A DNA stretch of 38,892 nucleotides. It comes from an uncultured Bacilli bacterium (lineage in GTDB: Bacteria > Bacillota_I > Bacilli_A > RF39 > UBA660). Made by a program: the position numbers and the translations under genes. The first letter of the stretch is position 1. Every line of letters begins with the position of its first letter. Location: the NCBI GenBank assembly GCA_910586425.1, contig CAJUHL010000014.1:1-38892 (forward strand), in the 5' to 3' direction. The notes under the pieces were generated by a model. That model saw nothing but the letters and a program-made list of their open reading frames with translations, was not told where the DNA came from and did not search any database. This document shows positions 16,181 to 23,931 of the stretch, one piece after another.

Positions 16181-16908
16181 ATGGCTTATATTCTATTTCA
16201 TATTCCACATGCATCTTTAAAGATTCCAAAACAATATTGGAGTATCTGTATAAAAAATAAAGATTATATCAAAAAAACAAATCAATTTTAAGTGACTTCT
16301 TAACAGATAAATTGGTTCCCTATCGATGTCACAAATTGGTATTTCCATACTCTAGAATTTTTTGTGATGTTGAAAAATTTAAAATAAGATTCAGAAGAAA
16401 CCATGTCCAAAAAAGGAATGGGTGCAATTTATACAAATGATTGTGATTATGTAATTGCTACTCCAACCAAAAAATATAAAAAGAAAGTATTACAATCCTA
16501 TTATGATACCCATCATAATAAATTAGATAAAATGGTTACCAATATTTTAAAAAAATATAACAAATGTATGATAATTGATTTTCATAGTTTTTCGGATGAA
16601 ATGGTAAAAACATTATTTCATATTGATAATACTCCTGATATTTGTATTGGAACAGATGAATATTATACCAACCAGAAACTAATTCATTTTACAATAGAAC
16701 ATTTTAAAAAATATGGTTTTACAGTTGAAATAAATAACCCCTATATAGGGACAATCATTCCAAATAAATATTTCAAAAAAAAGAAGACCGACTATCTTCT
16801 ATTATGCTAGAAATCAACAAAAGAATATACTTAAATGATAAAAATAGTTTTTATAAACTGAAAAAGTGCATCGATGAATACTATAATGAGCTTTTAAAAA
16901 AACAATAA
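16181..16908 (+). pseudogene. Decayed N-formylglutamate amidohydrolase-like gene
   Basis: An intact AGGAGG and ATG at 16181 start a frame that reads FHIPHAS, then stops after 36 codons. The sequence goes on in a second frame (SDFLTDKLVPY, VFPYSRIFCDVEKF), a third from about 16385 (MGAIYTND, CMIIDFHSFSDE, IGTDEYY) and finally a fourth from about 16800 (IMLEINKRIYLND) to a TAA at 16908. Together these are the N-formylglutamate amidohydrolase fold in the right order (His-Pro-His, DVE and DFHSF elements), with at least three frame breaks. Total span fits a 240-residue enzyme. It is either a recent pseudogene or the site of several sequencing errors. Its terminator is still in place. Confidence 0.8.
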
Positions 16909-16923
16909 GCTAATGCCAATTCC

Positions 16924-16948
16924 AAATGGATTCTTATATCCATTTTTT
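16924..16948 (+). terminator. Terminator after the decayed amidohydrolase
   Basis: Perfect 8-bp stem AAATGGAT/ATCCATTT around a 6-base loop with a TTTT tail. Confidence 0.8.
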
Positions 16949-16979
16949 CTACTAGCTTTGAATATTTTATAACAAACAA

Positions 16980-17837
16980 TCAAAACGATTGCTTTATCAT
17001 AAAAACACCAATGATAATTAAAATACCTGCAATAATCTTTCTGAATATATTTTTTCGATTTTTCAAAAAAAGAAAAGCAAATAAAACATTTAAAATTACA
17101 GTAAGACTACACAATGGTGCAATTTTGGTAACTTCACCTAATTGATAAGTTCTCAATTTTGTAATCATCATAAAAGACCAACTAATACCAGTTAACCAAA
17201 TAAATTTTTTAGAATGATGATTCCACTCCCCTATTACCTGTTTGATTTTTAATCTTTCTACAAGAAAAACTAAAATAGCTGGAATGATTAAAGTAATGGA
17301 AACATAAAAAGGTAAAGAAAACGAATTAGAAGTATTCACATCTAAAAAAAGGGCCATTCCCATACATAAATTAGCAATAATTCCCAACCAAAGATAACGA
17401 TTATTTCTCCATGACCCTTTCTGATAAAAGATTAAGATATTGCTTCCTATCAAAAGAATGGAACCTATTATTTTTGGATATGTGATTTCCTCTTTTAAAA
17501 ATAGAAATCCTAAAACCATAACAAATACAATGGAAATTTGTTTTACAATGCTATAAGTAGAGGCATCCATTCCGCTTCTTGCACTCGTTGCAAGTCTATT
17601 TTGAATCGTATAAAAAACAATCGCCAAACTCAAAAAAAGATATACTTTCCAATCAGTTGGAAATTTTATTTCAAAAAAAGGAATCCATAATAAACTAAAA
17701 ATACCAGCAATCAATTCTACTAAAACAGTTAAAGATCCTGCATGTTTCATATTCTGTGACACAACTCTATAACTTTCATTAAAAATAACCGTCATAATCA
17801 AATAAGCAATTAAAAAGAAATAAACATTTTCTAACAT
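16980..17837 (-). CDS. DMT-superfamily (EamA) transporter
   Basis: 285 residues with ten predicted membrane segments in two EamA-like halves. Typical landmarks are VFVMVLGFLFLKEEITYPKIIG at the end of the first half (quoted in part: GFLFLKEEITYPKIIGSIL) and NVLFAFLFLKNRKNIFRKI at the end of the second. The ATG follows AAGAAGG. Proteins of this type export amino acids or other metabolites; the substrate cannot be read from sequence. It stands alone on the minus strand, convergent with the decayed amidohydrolase gene. Confidence 0.85.
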   Translation of the reverse strand: MLENVYFFLIAYLIMTVIFNESYRVVSQNMKHAGSLTVLVELIAGIFSLLWIPFFEIKFPTDWKVYLFLSLAIVFYTIQNRLATSARSGMDASTYSIVKQISIVFVMVLGFLFLKEEITYPKIIGSILLIGSNILIFYQKGSWRNNRYLWLGIIANLCMGMALFLDVNTSNSFSLPFYVSITLIIPAILVFLVERLKIKQVIGEWNHHSKKFIWLTGISWSFMMITKLRTYQLGEVTKIAPLCSLTVILNVLFAFLFLKNRKNIFRKIIAGILIIIGVFMIKQSF

Positions 17838-18015
17838 ATACTACCTTCTTTCTAAAATAGTATATGTATTTCTGTGTTTTATGCTTATTTAAAAAACTTC
17901 AAAATTTAAAGGATATATTATCATTATTCTTCATAAATGATCTTTAAAATGAAATAACGTCAACATAGAATCATAGTTTTTAAGATTTCTACCAACATAA
18001 TTCACTTGAATCTAT

Positions 18016-18124
18016 TTACCATTCGCTCTTCTTTATATCTTCTTTCCATATAACTTTAACAACCTTACATTCATAGTATAAAGGATATTCATTCAAAAGA
18101 TAACGAATCAATTTATTGCCTTCT
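18016..18124 (-). other. Open frame without start behind the DUF1848 gene
   Basis: Directly after the stop of the DUF1848 gene, one frame stays open for about 35 codons with protein-like composition (NKLIRYLLNEYPLYYECKVV, then KVIWKEDIKKSEW) and ends at a TAA at 18016. It has no start codon or ribosome site. It may be the tail of a longer, frameshifted protein or chance. Confidence 0.2.
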
Positions 18125-18988
18125 TTTTATTACATCATTTTCGTTTAAATCGCCAATCAACAAACTACTATTAGAATGATGTTGACTAAAATTAGACATA
18201 ACTAATTTTTCATCATAATTAGCGTAACAATACTTACAAAAATGCCTACATGAATTATAAACACCAATATCAACCATTTCCACACATCCACATTTTCTGG
18301 CCTTCCAATTGGGGTACTTTTTTCCTGTCAATTGATAAGCAAGTGAATGAGAAAAACATTCCCCCTTCACAAAATCATATTCCGTCAAATCCTTTTTCTC
18401 AAAACATGTCTGCACGGTCATTCCATTCCTTTTAGCACTTTCACTAAATGAAATTCCAATTTTCTGGTAATCTTCTTCTGACAATTTTCTAACATTTAAA
18501 ACAGATTTATTTTTTCTCACATTTTGATAATCATCTAAAAAGGAAACAATCACCGTTTTCACAAAACCATTTAATAAAGAGCACATATGATCAAAAGCCT
18601 TTTTATGATACGCAATCGTATATTTATCATTAAAAAAAATAGGGTCATAACGAATGAATAAATGATCAATGCCAACCATAGAAGATAACTGTTTGATTGC
18701 TTCAATGATTTTTCCCTTTGGGGGAACATTGGGTTCAATCTCTTTTAAATAAGGTGTTAATGTTACATGAAAAAGAATGGGTTTATCAATTGCTTTTAAA
18801 TATTTTAAAATGGGAATGGGATTTTTGGTACAAAATAAAATCGCATCCACATCCTCAAAATAAATACGACTAATTTGTTTGGGATAAAAAGGATTTCTAA
18901 CGTCTACAAATCCTTCATAGTATCGTTTCAAAAACCAATCAGAATAAAATGCCACAATATCTGTTCTACCACTCACATTTAAAATCAT
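18113..18988 (-). CDS. DUF1848 family protein with C-terminal Cys cluster
   Basis: 291 residues from the ATG at 18988, chosen because AAGGAG lies 8 bases ahead and the alternative GTG start would overlap it. The opening ILNVSGRTDIVAFYSDWF and the inner FCTKNPIPIL and LFIRYDPIFF are hallmarks of DUF1848. Near the C-terminus is CGCVEMVDIGVYNSC followed by RHFCKYCYANYD, giving a CX3CX2C set like the radical SAM cluster site. The family is thought to be radical-SAM related but has no proven reaction. The C-terminal end is shorter than I would expect for the family (see the open frame behind it). Confidence 0.9.
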   Translation of the reverse strand: MILNVSGRTDIVAFYSDWFLKRYYEGFVDVRNPFYPKQISRIYFEDVDAILFCTKNPIPILKYLKAIDKPILFHVTLTPYLKEIEPNVPPKGKIIEAIKQLSSMVGIDHLFIRYDPIFFNDKYTIAYHKKAFDHMCSLLNGFVKTVIVSFLDDYQNVRKNKSVLNVRKLSEEDYQKIGISFSESAKRNGMTVQTCFEKKDLTEYDFVKGECFSHSLAYQLTGKKYPNWKARKCGCVEMVDIGVYNSCRHFCKYCYANYDEKLVMSNFSQHHSNSSLLIGDLNENDVIKRRQ

Positions 18989-19013
18989 ATCGCACACTCC
19001 TTATTATATTAGA

Positions 19014-19038
19014 AAAACAGATTTGGAAAATCTGTTTT
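19014..19038 (-). terminator. Terminator of the TfoX-like gene
   Basis: Perfect 11-bp stem AAAACAGATTT/AAATCTGTTTT with a 3-base loop and T-run; overlaps the stop codon at 19037. Confidence 0.9.
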
Positions 19039-19342
19039 ATTTTTTCTTTGGTTTCAATTCCTTACAAGTATCTACAATTATATTTTTTAATCGTTCAGAG
19101 TCTTCTAAATCTTCTAGCCAATACATCAGCTTCGCACCTTTATAAGGAAGCGCCTCTTTTAAATTGTATTTTTCATTGCTGCTTGTTTCTTTGATTAAAA
19201 AACGATCCTCTTCATAAATTCCACCAAAATAGATATTCTGATAATAAAATAGATAACCACCCATCATAGGACGATGTGTAATAGAATCCAAACATTCTAA
19301 TTTTTCTAATATATAGTCTTTATATTCTTTTGTAGTTGCCAT
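19037..19342 (-). CDS. TfoX N-terminal domain protein
   Basis: 101 residues. The pattern ITHRPMMGGYLFYYQNIYFGGIYEEDRFLIK, shown in part as RPMMGGYLFYYQNIYFGGIY, followed by LKEALPYKGAKLMYWLED is the TfoX N-terminal domain. Only this domain is present; the C-terminal helix-hairpin-helix domain of competence regulator TfoX is missing, as in most Gram-positive members. Role unknown. AAGGAG precedes the ATG and lies in the 9-base gap behind the 182-residue gene, so the two form an operon. Confidence 0.88.
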   Translation of the reverse strand: MATTKEYKDYILEKLECLDSITHRPMMGGYLFYYQNIYFGGIYEEDRFLIKETSSNEKYNLKEALPYKGAKLMYWLEDLEDSERLKNIIVDTCKELKPKKK

Positions 19343-19351
19343 GGATTCTCC

Positions 19352-19900
19352 TTATTTTGCAGAAAAAATGCTATTGATAGATGGGAATCTTTTTAAGACT
19401 TCATCTATGTTTGTTTCAATTTGGTTCATCATTGTTTCATTGTAATTTGATTTTCTTGTAAATGATATTTCATAAGGTTTAAATGTGATGGTAAATGCAT
19501 TTTCATGTTCTGATCCTACATCTTCTCTGTCTCGTTTAAAATTCAAATTCATTTTAATCTCTAAACTACTCATTTCATTTAAACCTTTTTCCTCTATTGT
19601 TTCTTCAAATTCCTGTAAATTATGACAAGTAGTACTACTATACATTTTTCCTCTCAATGTGATTTCAAAAAATGTACTTCCCTTTTTAAAACTATAGTTA
19701 TATTCTCCATGTTGTCCTTTATTTTTTTCTACTTCTTCTGTAAGCGCAATAAATTTATTGTACTCATCGCAACAATATTGTACTAAATATTGAATACATT
19801 CTCCTGTTGGCACAATTGTTGAATAATAATGTTGATTCTCAATTCCAAATGGTGTATTTTCATCCATATAGTTGTTCACTTTTCCACTCCTTCTTTCCAT
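19352..19900 (-). CDS. Unknown soluble protein, first gene of the TfoX operon
   Basis: 182 residues, not recognised. AGAGGTTG precedes the ATG at 19900. The sequence is mixed alpha/beta, without signal peptide or membrane segment. The segment SSLEIKMNLNFKRDREDVGS followed by FTITFKPYEISFTRKS looks like paired beta strands, and the C-terminal ETNIDEVLKRFPSINSIFSA is helical. No catalytic pattern is obvious. It is transcribed with the TfoX-domain gene 9 bases downstream. Confidence 0.6.
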   Translation of the reverse strand: MERRSGKVNNYMDENTPFGIENQHYYSTIVPTGECIQYLVQYCCDEYNKFIALTEEVEKNKGQHGEYNYSFKKGSTFFEITLRGKMYSSTTCHNLQEFEETIEEKGLNEMSSLEIKMNLNFKRDREDVGSEHENAFTITFKPYEISFTRKSNYNETMMNQIETNIDEVLKRFPSINSIFSAK

Positions 19901-20036
19901 TATTCAACCTCTTTATATTCTTTTTCACTGACCAATTATATCACAATTCAATATCAATCAGTTTCATATTTCCATTATAACATAAATTTGTTTCATATAG
20001 AAATAATTTTCTATATAAAATCATTCCATTCCGATT

Positions 20037-20067
20037 AAAAGGCAGATATTATTTCAATCTGCCCTTT
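20037..20067 (-). terminator. Terminator at the end of the DGR-target operon
   Basis: GGCAGAT (20041-20047) pairs with ATCTGCC (20057-20063), with flanking A and T runs. It overlaps the stop of the VWA gene at 20049 and closes the leftward operon that begins at 25.9 kb. Confidence 0.8.
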
Positions 20068-21368
20068 GTAGATGGTACTTGTATAGAAAATAATCTTTCT
20101 AATTGCGATTCTGTTATTAAGATAACCTTTCCACAACAAGGATGAAAATTTGGATTTCCATAAACTAACCAAATAATATTTTCATTTTTCAAATCTTCTT
20201 TTGGCATATTACCAGGTCCAGGAATTCCATCTGTAAACACAATTTTATTGATTTCTTTTTTTCTTGTAAAGGAACGAACGGCTAAATCCCAATCTTCTGT
20301 CTGTGCAGAACGTCCACGAGCTCCCGCAGGAATTTCAAAATGATCAATGTCTGAATTCGCTTTCACTTCTACCATTCCCCAAAACTTTTCATTAAAACAT
20401 CCTACTTTTAGTTTTGAGTGTTTCAATAAAGGTTTTAACATTCTTAAAAATGCTTTTACTAAATCTAAATCTACAGATCCTGACACATCAATTAATACTT
20501 CTGTTTCTGCTTCATCTTCTATATCATTTTCTTCTAATCGATAAGCGTAGTTATTTTCCGCAATTGAACGTCTTTGGCTCCAAATGGTCTCTGTTTTTTC
20601 TACCTCTTTTCGAACCAAAATTCTCCAATCTATTTCATGTTTACTTTGGCCAACTTCTCCCAAAGAAATTTTTTCTGATAAATTATCACCTATATTTTTA
20701 AGTACCTGCTCTTTGGCATGTTCTAAGTTTTCTTTTGCTTTTTGAATTCGTTCTTTTCTATTTTCCGAAAATTCTACACTTTCATCTATTTCTTCATATG
20801 AAAAATCGTTGGAATCAAATGAATCTTGTTGTTTTTCAAATGCTTCTTCCCATAGACTATGATCATCACCTAAATGCTTTCCGTCTGTCTGTTCTCCTTT
20901 TTGATTATCATCTTTCTGTGATGTAGATTCTTGCGTATTCTTTTGTTGTTCCTTTTCCTTTAGTAAAATTTCATAAAATTCATTGGCAGAATAATGTAAA
21001 GCCTCTGGCCGATTGACATAACCTTCTTTTATATGAAAACCATCACGCTTTAAATTAGCGTTTATAATCGCATCGGTTGCCTCATTCCATACATCCAAGT
21101 CTTTCTTCTCACCGTTTTTATCATTTAATCGAAAAACATGGGCAAATTTAATATGCAAAAATTCATGTGCAACTAGAAAAATTCTGTCTTCCTCATTTAA
21201 GCTTGCAAAATACTCTGGATCCAAGTAGATTTCTTTTCCATCTGTTGCAGCAGTATGATATTTTAAGTCAGATTTATAAGATATATGAGTTTGAGCAATC
21301 TCACTTCCAAGACGGGAATAACGGATTAATAGAAGTCTTTTGATATCAGATATTAAATGTTCATTCAT
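20049..21368 (-). CDS. HEXXH metallopeptidase-like plus VWA domain protein (DUF2201/COG3864 type)
   Basis: 439 residues from the ATG at 21368, which has AGGAG ahead. The N-terminal domain carries a zinc-protease motif HEFLH at 68-72 inside FLVAHEFLHIKFAH, followed by DVWNEATDAIINANL; this is the putative metallopeptidase domain of DUF2201. A long charged linker (about 135-245) leads to a C-terminal von Willebrand A domain with the MIDAS start DVSGS at 294-298. In family members this pairs with a MoxR-type AAA+ ATPase, as it does here: the ATPase is two genes upstream. The pair resembles RavA-ViaA or CbbQ-CbbO, in which the ATPase remodels a target recognised by the VWA partner. Confidence 0.88.
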   Translation of the reverse strand: MNEHLISDIKRLLLIRYSRLGSEIAQTHISYKSDLKYHTAATDGKEIYLDPEYFASLNEEDRIFLVAHEFLHIKFAHVFRLNDKNGEKKDLDVWNEATDAIINANLKRDGFHIKEGYVNRPEALHYSANEFYEILLKEKEQQKNTQESTSQKDDNQKGEQTDGKHLGDDHSLWEEAFEKQQDSFDSNDFSYEEIDESVEFSENRKERIQKAKENLEHAKEQVLKNIGDNLSEKISLGEVGQSKHEIDWRILVRKEVEKTETIWSQRRSIAENNYAYRLEENDIEDEAETEVLIDVSGSVDLDLVKAFLRMLKPLLKHSKLKVGCFNEKFWGMVEVKANSDIDHFEIPAGARGRSAQTEDWDLAVRSFTRKKEINKIVFTDGIPGPGNMPKEDLKNENIIWLVYGNPNFHPCCGKVILITESQLERLFSIQVPSTKGRLK

Positions 21369-21379
21369 ATGATAAACTC

Positions 21380-21763
21380 CTAAAATGCAACAACACAAAA
21401 GCGGTAAAGATCACTTACAATTTTTTGTACCGATGCTCTATCTTTAACAGTAAATACAATAATTACATTAGAAGGTAGAAAATAACCACCCATTTCCCTA
21501 TCTTTTACAAGTCCAACATAACGTTTCTGCAATTCTTCTGAAATTACATCAATTCCTCTAATCACAAAATATGTAATTTTTCCATTTTGAGCTAACAAAT
21601 TCATTTTTTCTTTAAAAATAGGTTCAGAATAACAAAATAAATATGCACTGTCCATTCCAGCATCCATCACTAGTGTTTGTCCTAAATTTCTATACGCCTC
21701 ATCTAAAATGACACAACAAGTTGCTTTACATCCTCTTTGTAACTCTATTAACGCCTTATTCAT
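21380..21763 (-). CDS. Small third component between the AAA+ ATPase and VWA genes
   Basis: 127 residues. Start and stop are tightly packed: four bases overlap with the ATPase gene and 11 bases precede the VWA gene. The second half (GKITYFVIRGIDVISEELQKR, shown only to here, then GGYFLPSNVIIVFTVKDR) reads like the Walker-B to sensor-1 part of an AAA+ core, but the acidic Walker-B residues are replaced (FVIRGID) and there is no Walker A. I infer a degenerate P-loop protein or adaptor that works with its neighbours. I do not recognise a named family. Confidence 0.6.
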   Translation of the reverse strand: MNKALIELQRGCKATCCVILDEAYRNLGQTLVMDAGMDSAYLFCYSEPIFKEKMNLLAQNGKITYFVIRGIDVISEELQKRYVGLVKDREMGGYFLPSNVIIVFTVKDRASVQKIVSDLYRFCVVAF

Positions 21764-23673
21764 CTTCTCTTTCCAACTCCTTCACTTTGTGTAGTATGAT
21801 AAGCCATAGCTAGTTCCTTCAATTCATTAATCTTTACCATTTTATTTTCATCTGTACCAATCCAAAGCAAGTCATAAAGTTCCCGGTATTCTGGATCACA
21901 ATATTGATTGATGAAAGTTCTACAGATTCCAACTTGGTTCTCATCAGCTAAAAGTAAAGAGATCATGCATGCGAATCGTTCATTGATATTTCTTGGTAAA
22001 TCCGCCTGTGTATAAGTTTCCTTCACCACTTCTTCTACTGTAAGTGTAGGAATATTATAAAAGTTTAAAAATTCAGCTGCCCACCCCTCTCGGAGTTTTG
22101 TACCAATCGATATTTGCAATAAATTTTCTACGTTTTTTCCAATCAATTTTCCCGCGATTAAATCCTTTTCAAATGCATATAGTGTGTTGGAAATGGAAAC
22201 CCAACCACGTGGATCATTGGTTCTACCATGACAATCATATCGATCCAAATGTTTCTCACCAACTTCAGGTTCTTCATAGAAATAATCCATATTACAAATT
22301 TTTTCACTTCTACCTTTTTCTATATATTTTGAAGCAATATACCCGATAACAGCAGGATGTACTTGGTTTGGAATTGCATATTCATAAATCCATTCTCCTA
22401 CATGTGGTTCCATATCAAAAATATGATCAAATCTTTTTTCAAGCGGTTCTGCTACATCCTCTGCAACATTCGAATATTTCTTTTGGTTACCAGTGGCAAC
22501 AATCACAGTATTCGCTGGCAATTTTAATCCCTTACCTGTTTCTACCAATCTATTTAATACCAAGGTATAAACCAAACATTGAACGGCAGGTTTTACATTC
22601 AATAATTCATCCAATAAAATGACAATTTTTTTAGTACTTGTCTTGGATCTTTCATAAATCGTATCCGCTATTTCATAAAGATTCTGTATATTGTCTTGTA
22701 CCATTTTTCTTTCTGCATCAGTGGCACAAGACAAAAGTGCCTGTTTCGCAAAATCAGGAGGAATATTTTGACCTGTTTGGAAGTTCATAGATCCTACTAC
22801 TTTTTCAGGAAGCATATTATTGGTTAACTTAATATAAATTAAATCTGGATAAAGTGTTTTAATACGTTCTGTTTTTCCAATTCCAGAAGGTCCTCTTAAA
22901 AGAACAGATTGTCCAGCTTCAATCCAATTATGGATGATTTCAGTATCCGTCATGTTACGCCTTTCTGATGGAACGGTCGTATCAGGATTCAGTTTTTGCA
23001 ATCTAGTTTCTCGCTTCAATCCTGATGTATTTATATTTATGTTTTCAGATGACTTCGATAATCTTTGTATGGCTTCAAGTGCTTTTGCAAAACAGTTATC
23101 CAAATATTTTTTGATATCCGTTTGTTCAAAATTTCCTGTATAATTACTGACATGATTGAATTGTACACCTGCAAACAATATTTTTTTTGCCACTACTTCA
23201 TGCTTTTGTTCATCCACCAACCATTTGATTGGTTCAACTGCTATCCAATAAGGTTTATTTATTTGTACTTTGCTGCCATCTGATAAGGTTTCTCCCTTTG
23301 CATTTTTGTCACCCAAAAAGCGAATATATTTCTTACCCCTATATTCGTACGCAATATGATTTCGTTTTTGAAATTCTATATCATAATCACTGATATCAAC
23401 AGAATCAGTTGGAAACTCGATATCTGTTTCCTTTAGTGTTTTTCTTTGATATTCCGTTTCTAATTGTGTTGCAATCGCACTTTCTACCACAGTTTGTGGC
23501 CATTCAAAGCACTCAACTTCAAAAACTCCACTAGCCCCTCTCACTTCGTTCGAGGAGATAGAAGAGATGGATGAGTATGGTAAAGCTGGACGCGCCCCAA
23601 CATTGCGCGTTACTAACAGTGTTTTAGTAACTATTACCGTAACTGTCAACGACGCGCGCGTCATTATCCCCAT
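21760..23673 (-). CDS. MoxR-type AAA+ ATPase with diversified N-terminal region (main part of the DGR target gene)
   Basis: 637 residues as read. Residues 1-25 lie in the variable repeat in a shifted frame and have no ribosome site, so the natural start is the ATG at 23869 (separate entry). From NVGARPALPYSSISS on, the protein follows the DUF6273/FGE-like domain that ends C-type-lectin folds, then a second module at about 50-200 (YWIAVEPIKWLVDE, LFAGVQFNHVSNYTGNFEQT). The AAA+ domain has Walker A GPSGIGKT at 261-268, Walker B VILLDELLN at 351-359, sensor 1 ATGNQKKY at 393-400 and arginine finger region EPLEKRFDHIF at 409-419. It overlaps the 127-residue gene by four bases. The ATPase likely remodels a target recognised by the variable domain. 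The frame break is explained by one extra base in VR. Confidence 0.82.
   Translation of the reverse strand: MGIMTRASLTVTVIVTKTLLVTRNVGARPALPYSSISSISSNEVRGASGVFEVECFEWPQTVVESAIATQLETEYQRKTLKETDIEFPTDSVDISDYDIEFQKRNHIAYEYRGKKYIRFLGDKNAKGETLSDGSKVQINKPYWIAVEPIKWLVDEQKHEVVAKKILFAGVQFNHVSNYTGNFEQTDIKKYLDNCFAKALEAIQRLSKSSENININTSGLKRETRLQKLNPDTTVPSERRNMTDTEIIHNWIEAGQSVLLRGPSGIGKTERIKTLYPDLIYIKLTNNMLPEKVVGSMNFQTGQNIPPDFAKQALLSCATDAERKMVQDNIQNLYEIADTIYERSKTSTKKIVILLDELLNVKPAVQCLVYTLVLNRLVETGKGLKLPANTVIVATGNQKKYSNVAEDVAEPLEKRFDHIFDMEPHVGEWIYEYAIPNQVHPAVIGYIASKYIEKGRSEKICNMDYFYEEPEVGEKHLDRYDCHGRTNDPRGWVSISNTLYAFEKDLIAGKLIGKNVENLLQISIGTKLREGWAAEFLNFYNIPTLTVEEVVKETYTQADLPRNINERFACMISLLLADENQVGICRTFINQYCDPEYRELYDLLWIGTDENKMVKINELKELAMAYHTTQSEGVGKRR
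23586..23660 (-). repeat. DGR variable repeat (VR)
   Basis: 75 bases matching the 74-base TR at 25179-25252. In coding sense there are nine substitutions, each at a TR adenine (A to G twice, A to T five times, A to C twice), plus one extra base near 23608 in a CGCG run. The ends are invariant and GC-rich: CGCGCGCGTCGTT at the 5' side and CGCAATGTTGGGGCGCGTCC at the 3' side, the latter acting as the homing (IMH-like) end. It retains a TAA at 23624-23626. Confidence 0.93.
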
Positions 23674-23869
23674 CTGAAGTTCTAGTCCACCACAAACCAG
23701 TACGGTCTTTTAATGTCCTTCCTTCACTTGTATATATATCATTTGCTACATAACCGCCTAATAAAATAGCAAAATCTGTAATAGCACATTTTGTTCCATA
23801 TTGTTTAAAGATATCTAATTGTTTATCCCCAAATATTTCATTTTGTTCTAAAAATGTAAAATCAAGCAT
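23624..23869 (-). CDS. 5' part of the DGR target gene (DUF6273-like, ends in VR)
   Basis: 81 residues; GGTGGTGA precedes the ATG at 23869. The run IFGDKQLDIFKQYGTKCAIT, then LGGYVANDIYTSEGRTLKDR and TGLWWTRTSDGDNDARVV is the opening of a DUF6273/FGE-like (C-type-lectin related) domain, the fold used by most DGR targets. The frame stops at a TAA inside VR, right where homologous domains would go on to NVGARPALP; that continuation is present downstream in another frame. The frames of the two parts differ by one, and VR is exactly one base longer than TR. So this and the ATPase frame are one gene, interrupted in this allele by a stop and a one-base insertion. Confidence 0.85.
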   Translation of the reverse strand: MLDFTFLEQNEIFGDKQLDIFKQYGTKCAITDFAILLGGYVANDIYTSEGRTLKDRTGLWWTRTSDGDNDARVVDSYGNSY

Positions 23870-23931
23870 AGTTAATCACCACCTATATCATAACATAATT
23901 TTGCTAATTGTAGACATTTTTTTACAATTTT

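Noticed and set aside
17838..18015. Gene in the gap between the DMT transporter and DUF1848
   Set aside because: AT-rich with no start plus ribosome site; only the short open frame at 18016-18124 looks protein-like and it has no start.
23596..23673. ATG at 23673 as the true start of the AAA+ protein
   Set aside because: It has no ribosome site and lies in VR in a frame that exists only because of the one-base insertion; the upstream ATG at 23869 has a good site and the missing first half of the domain.
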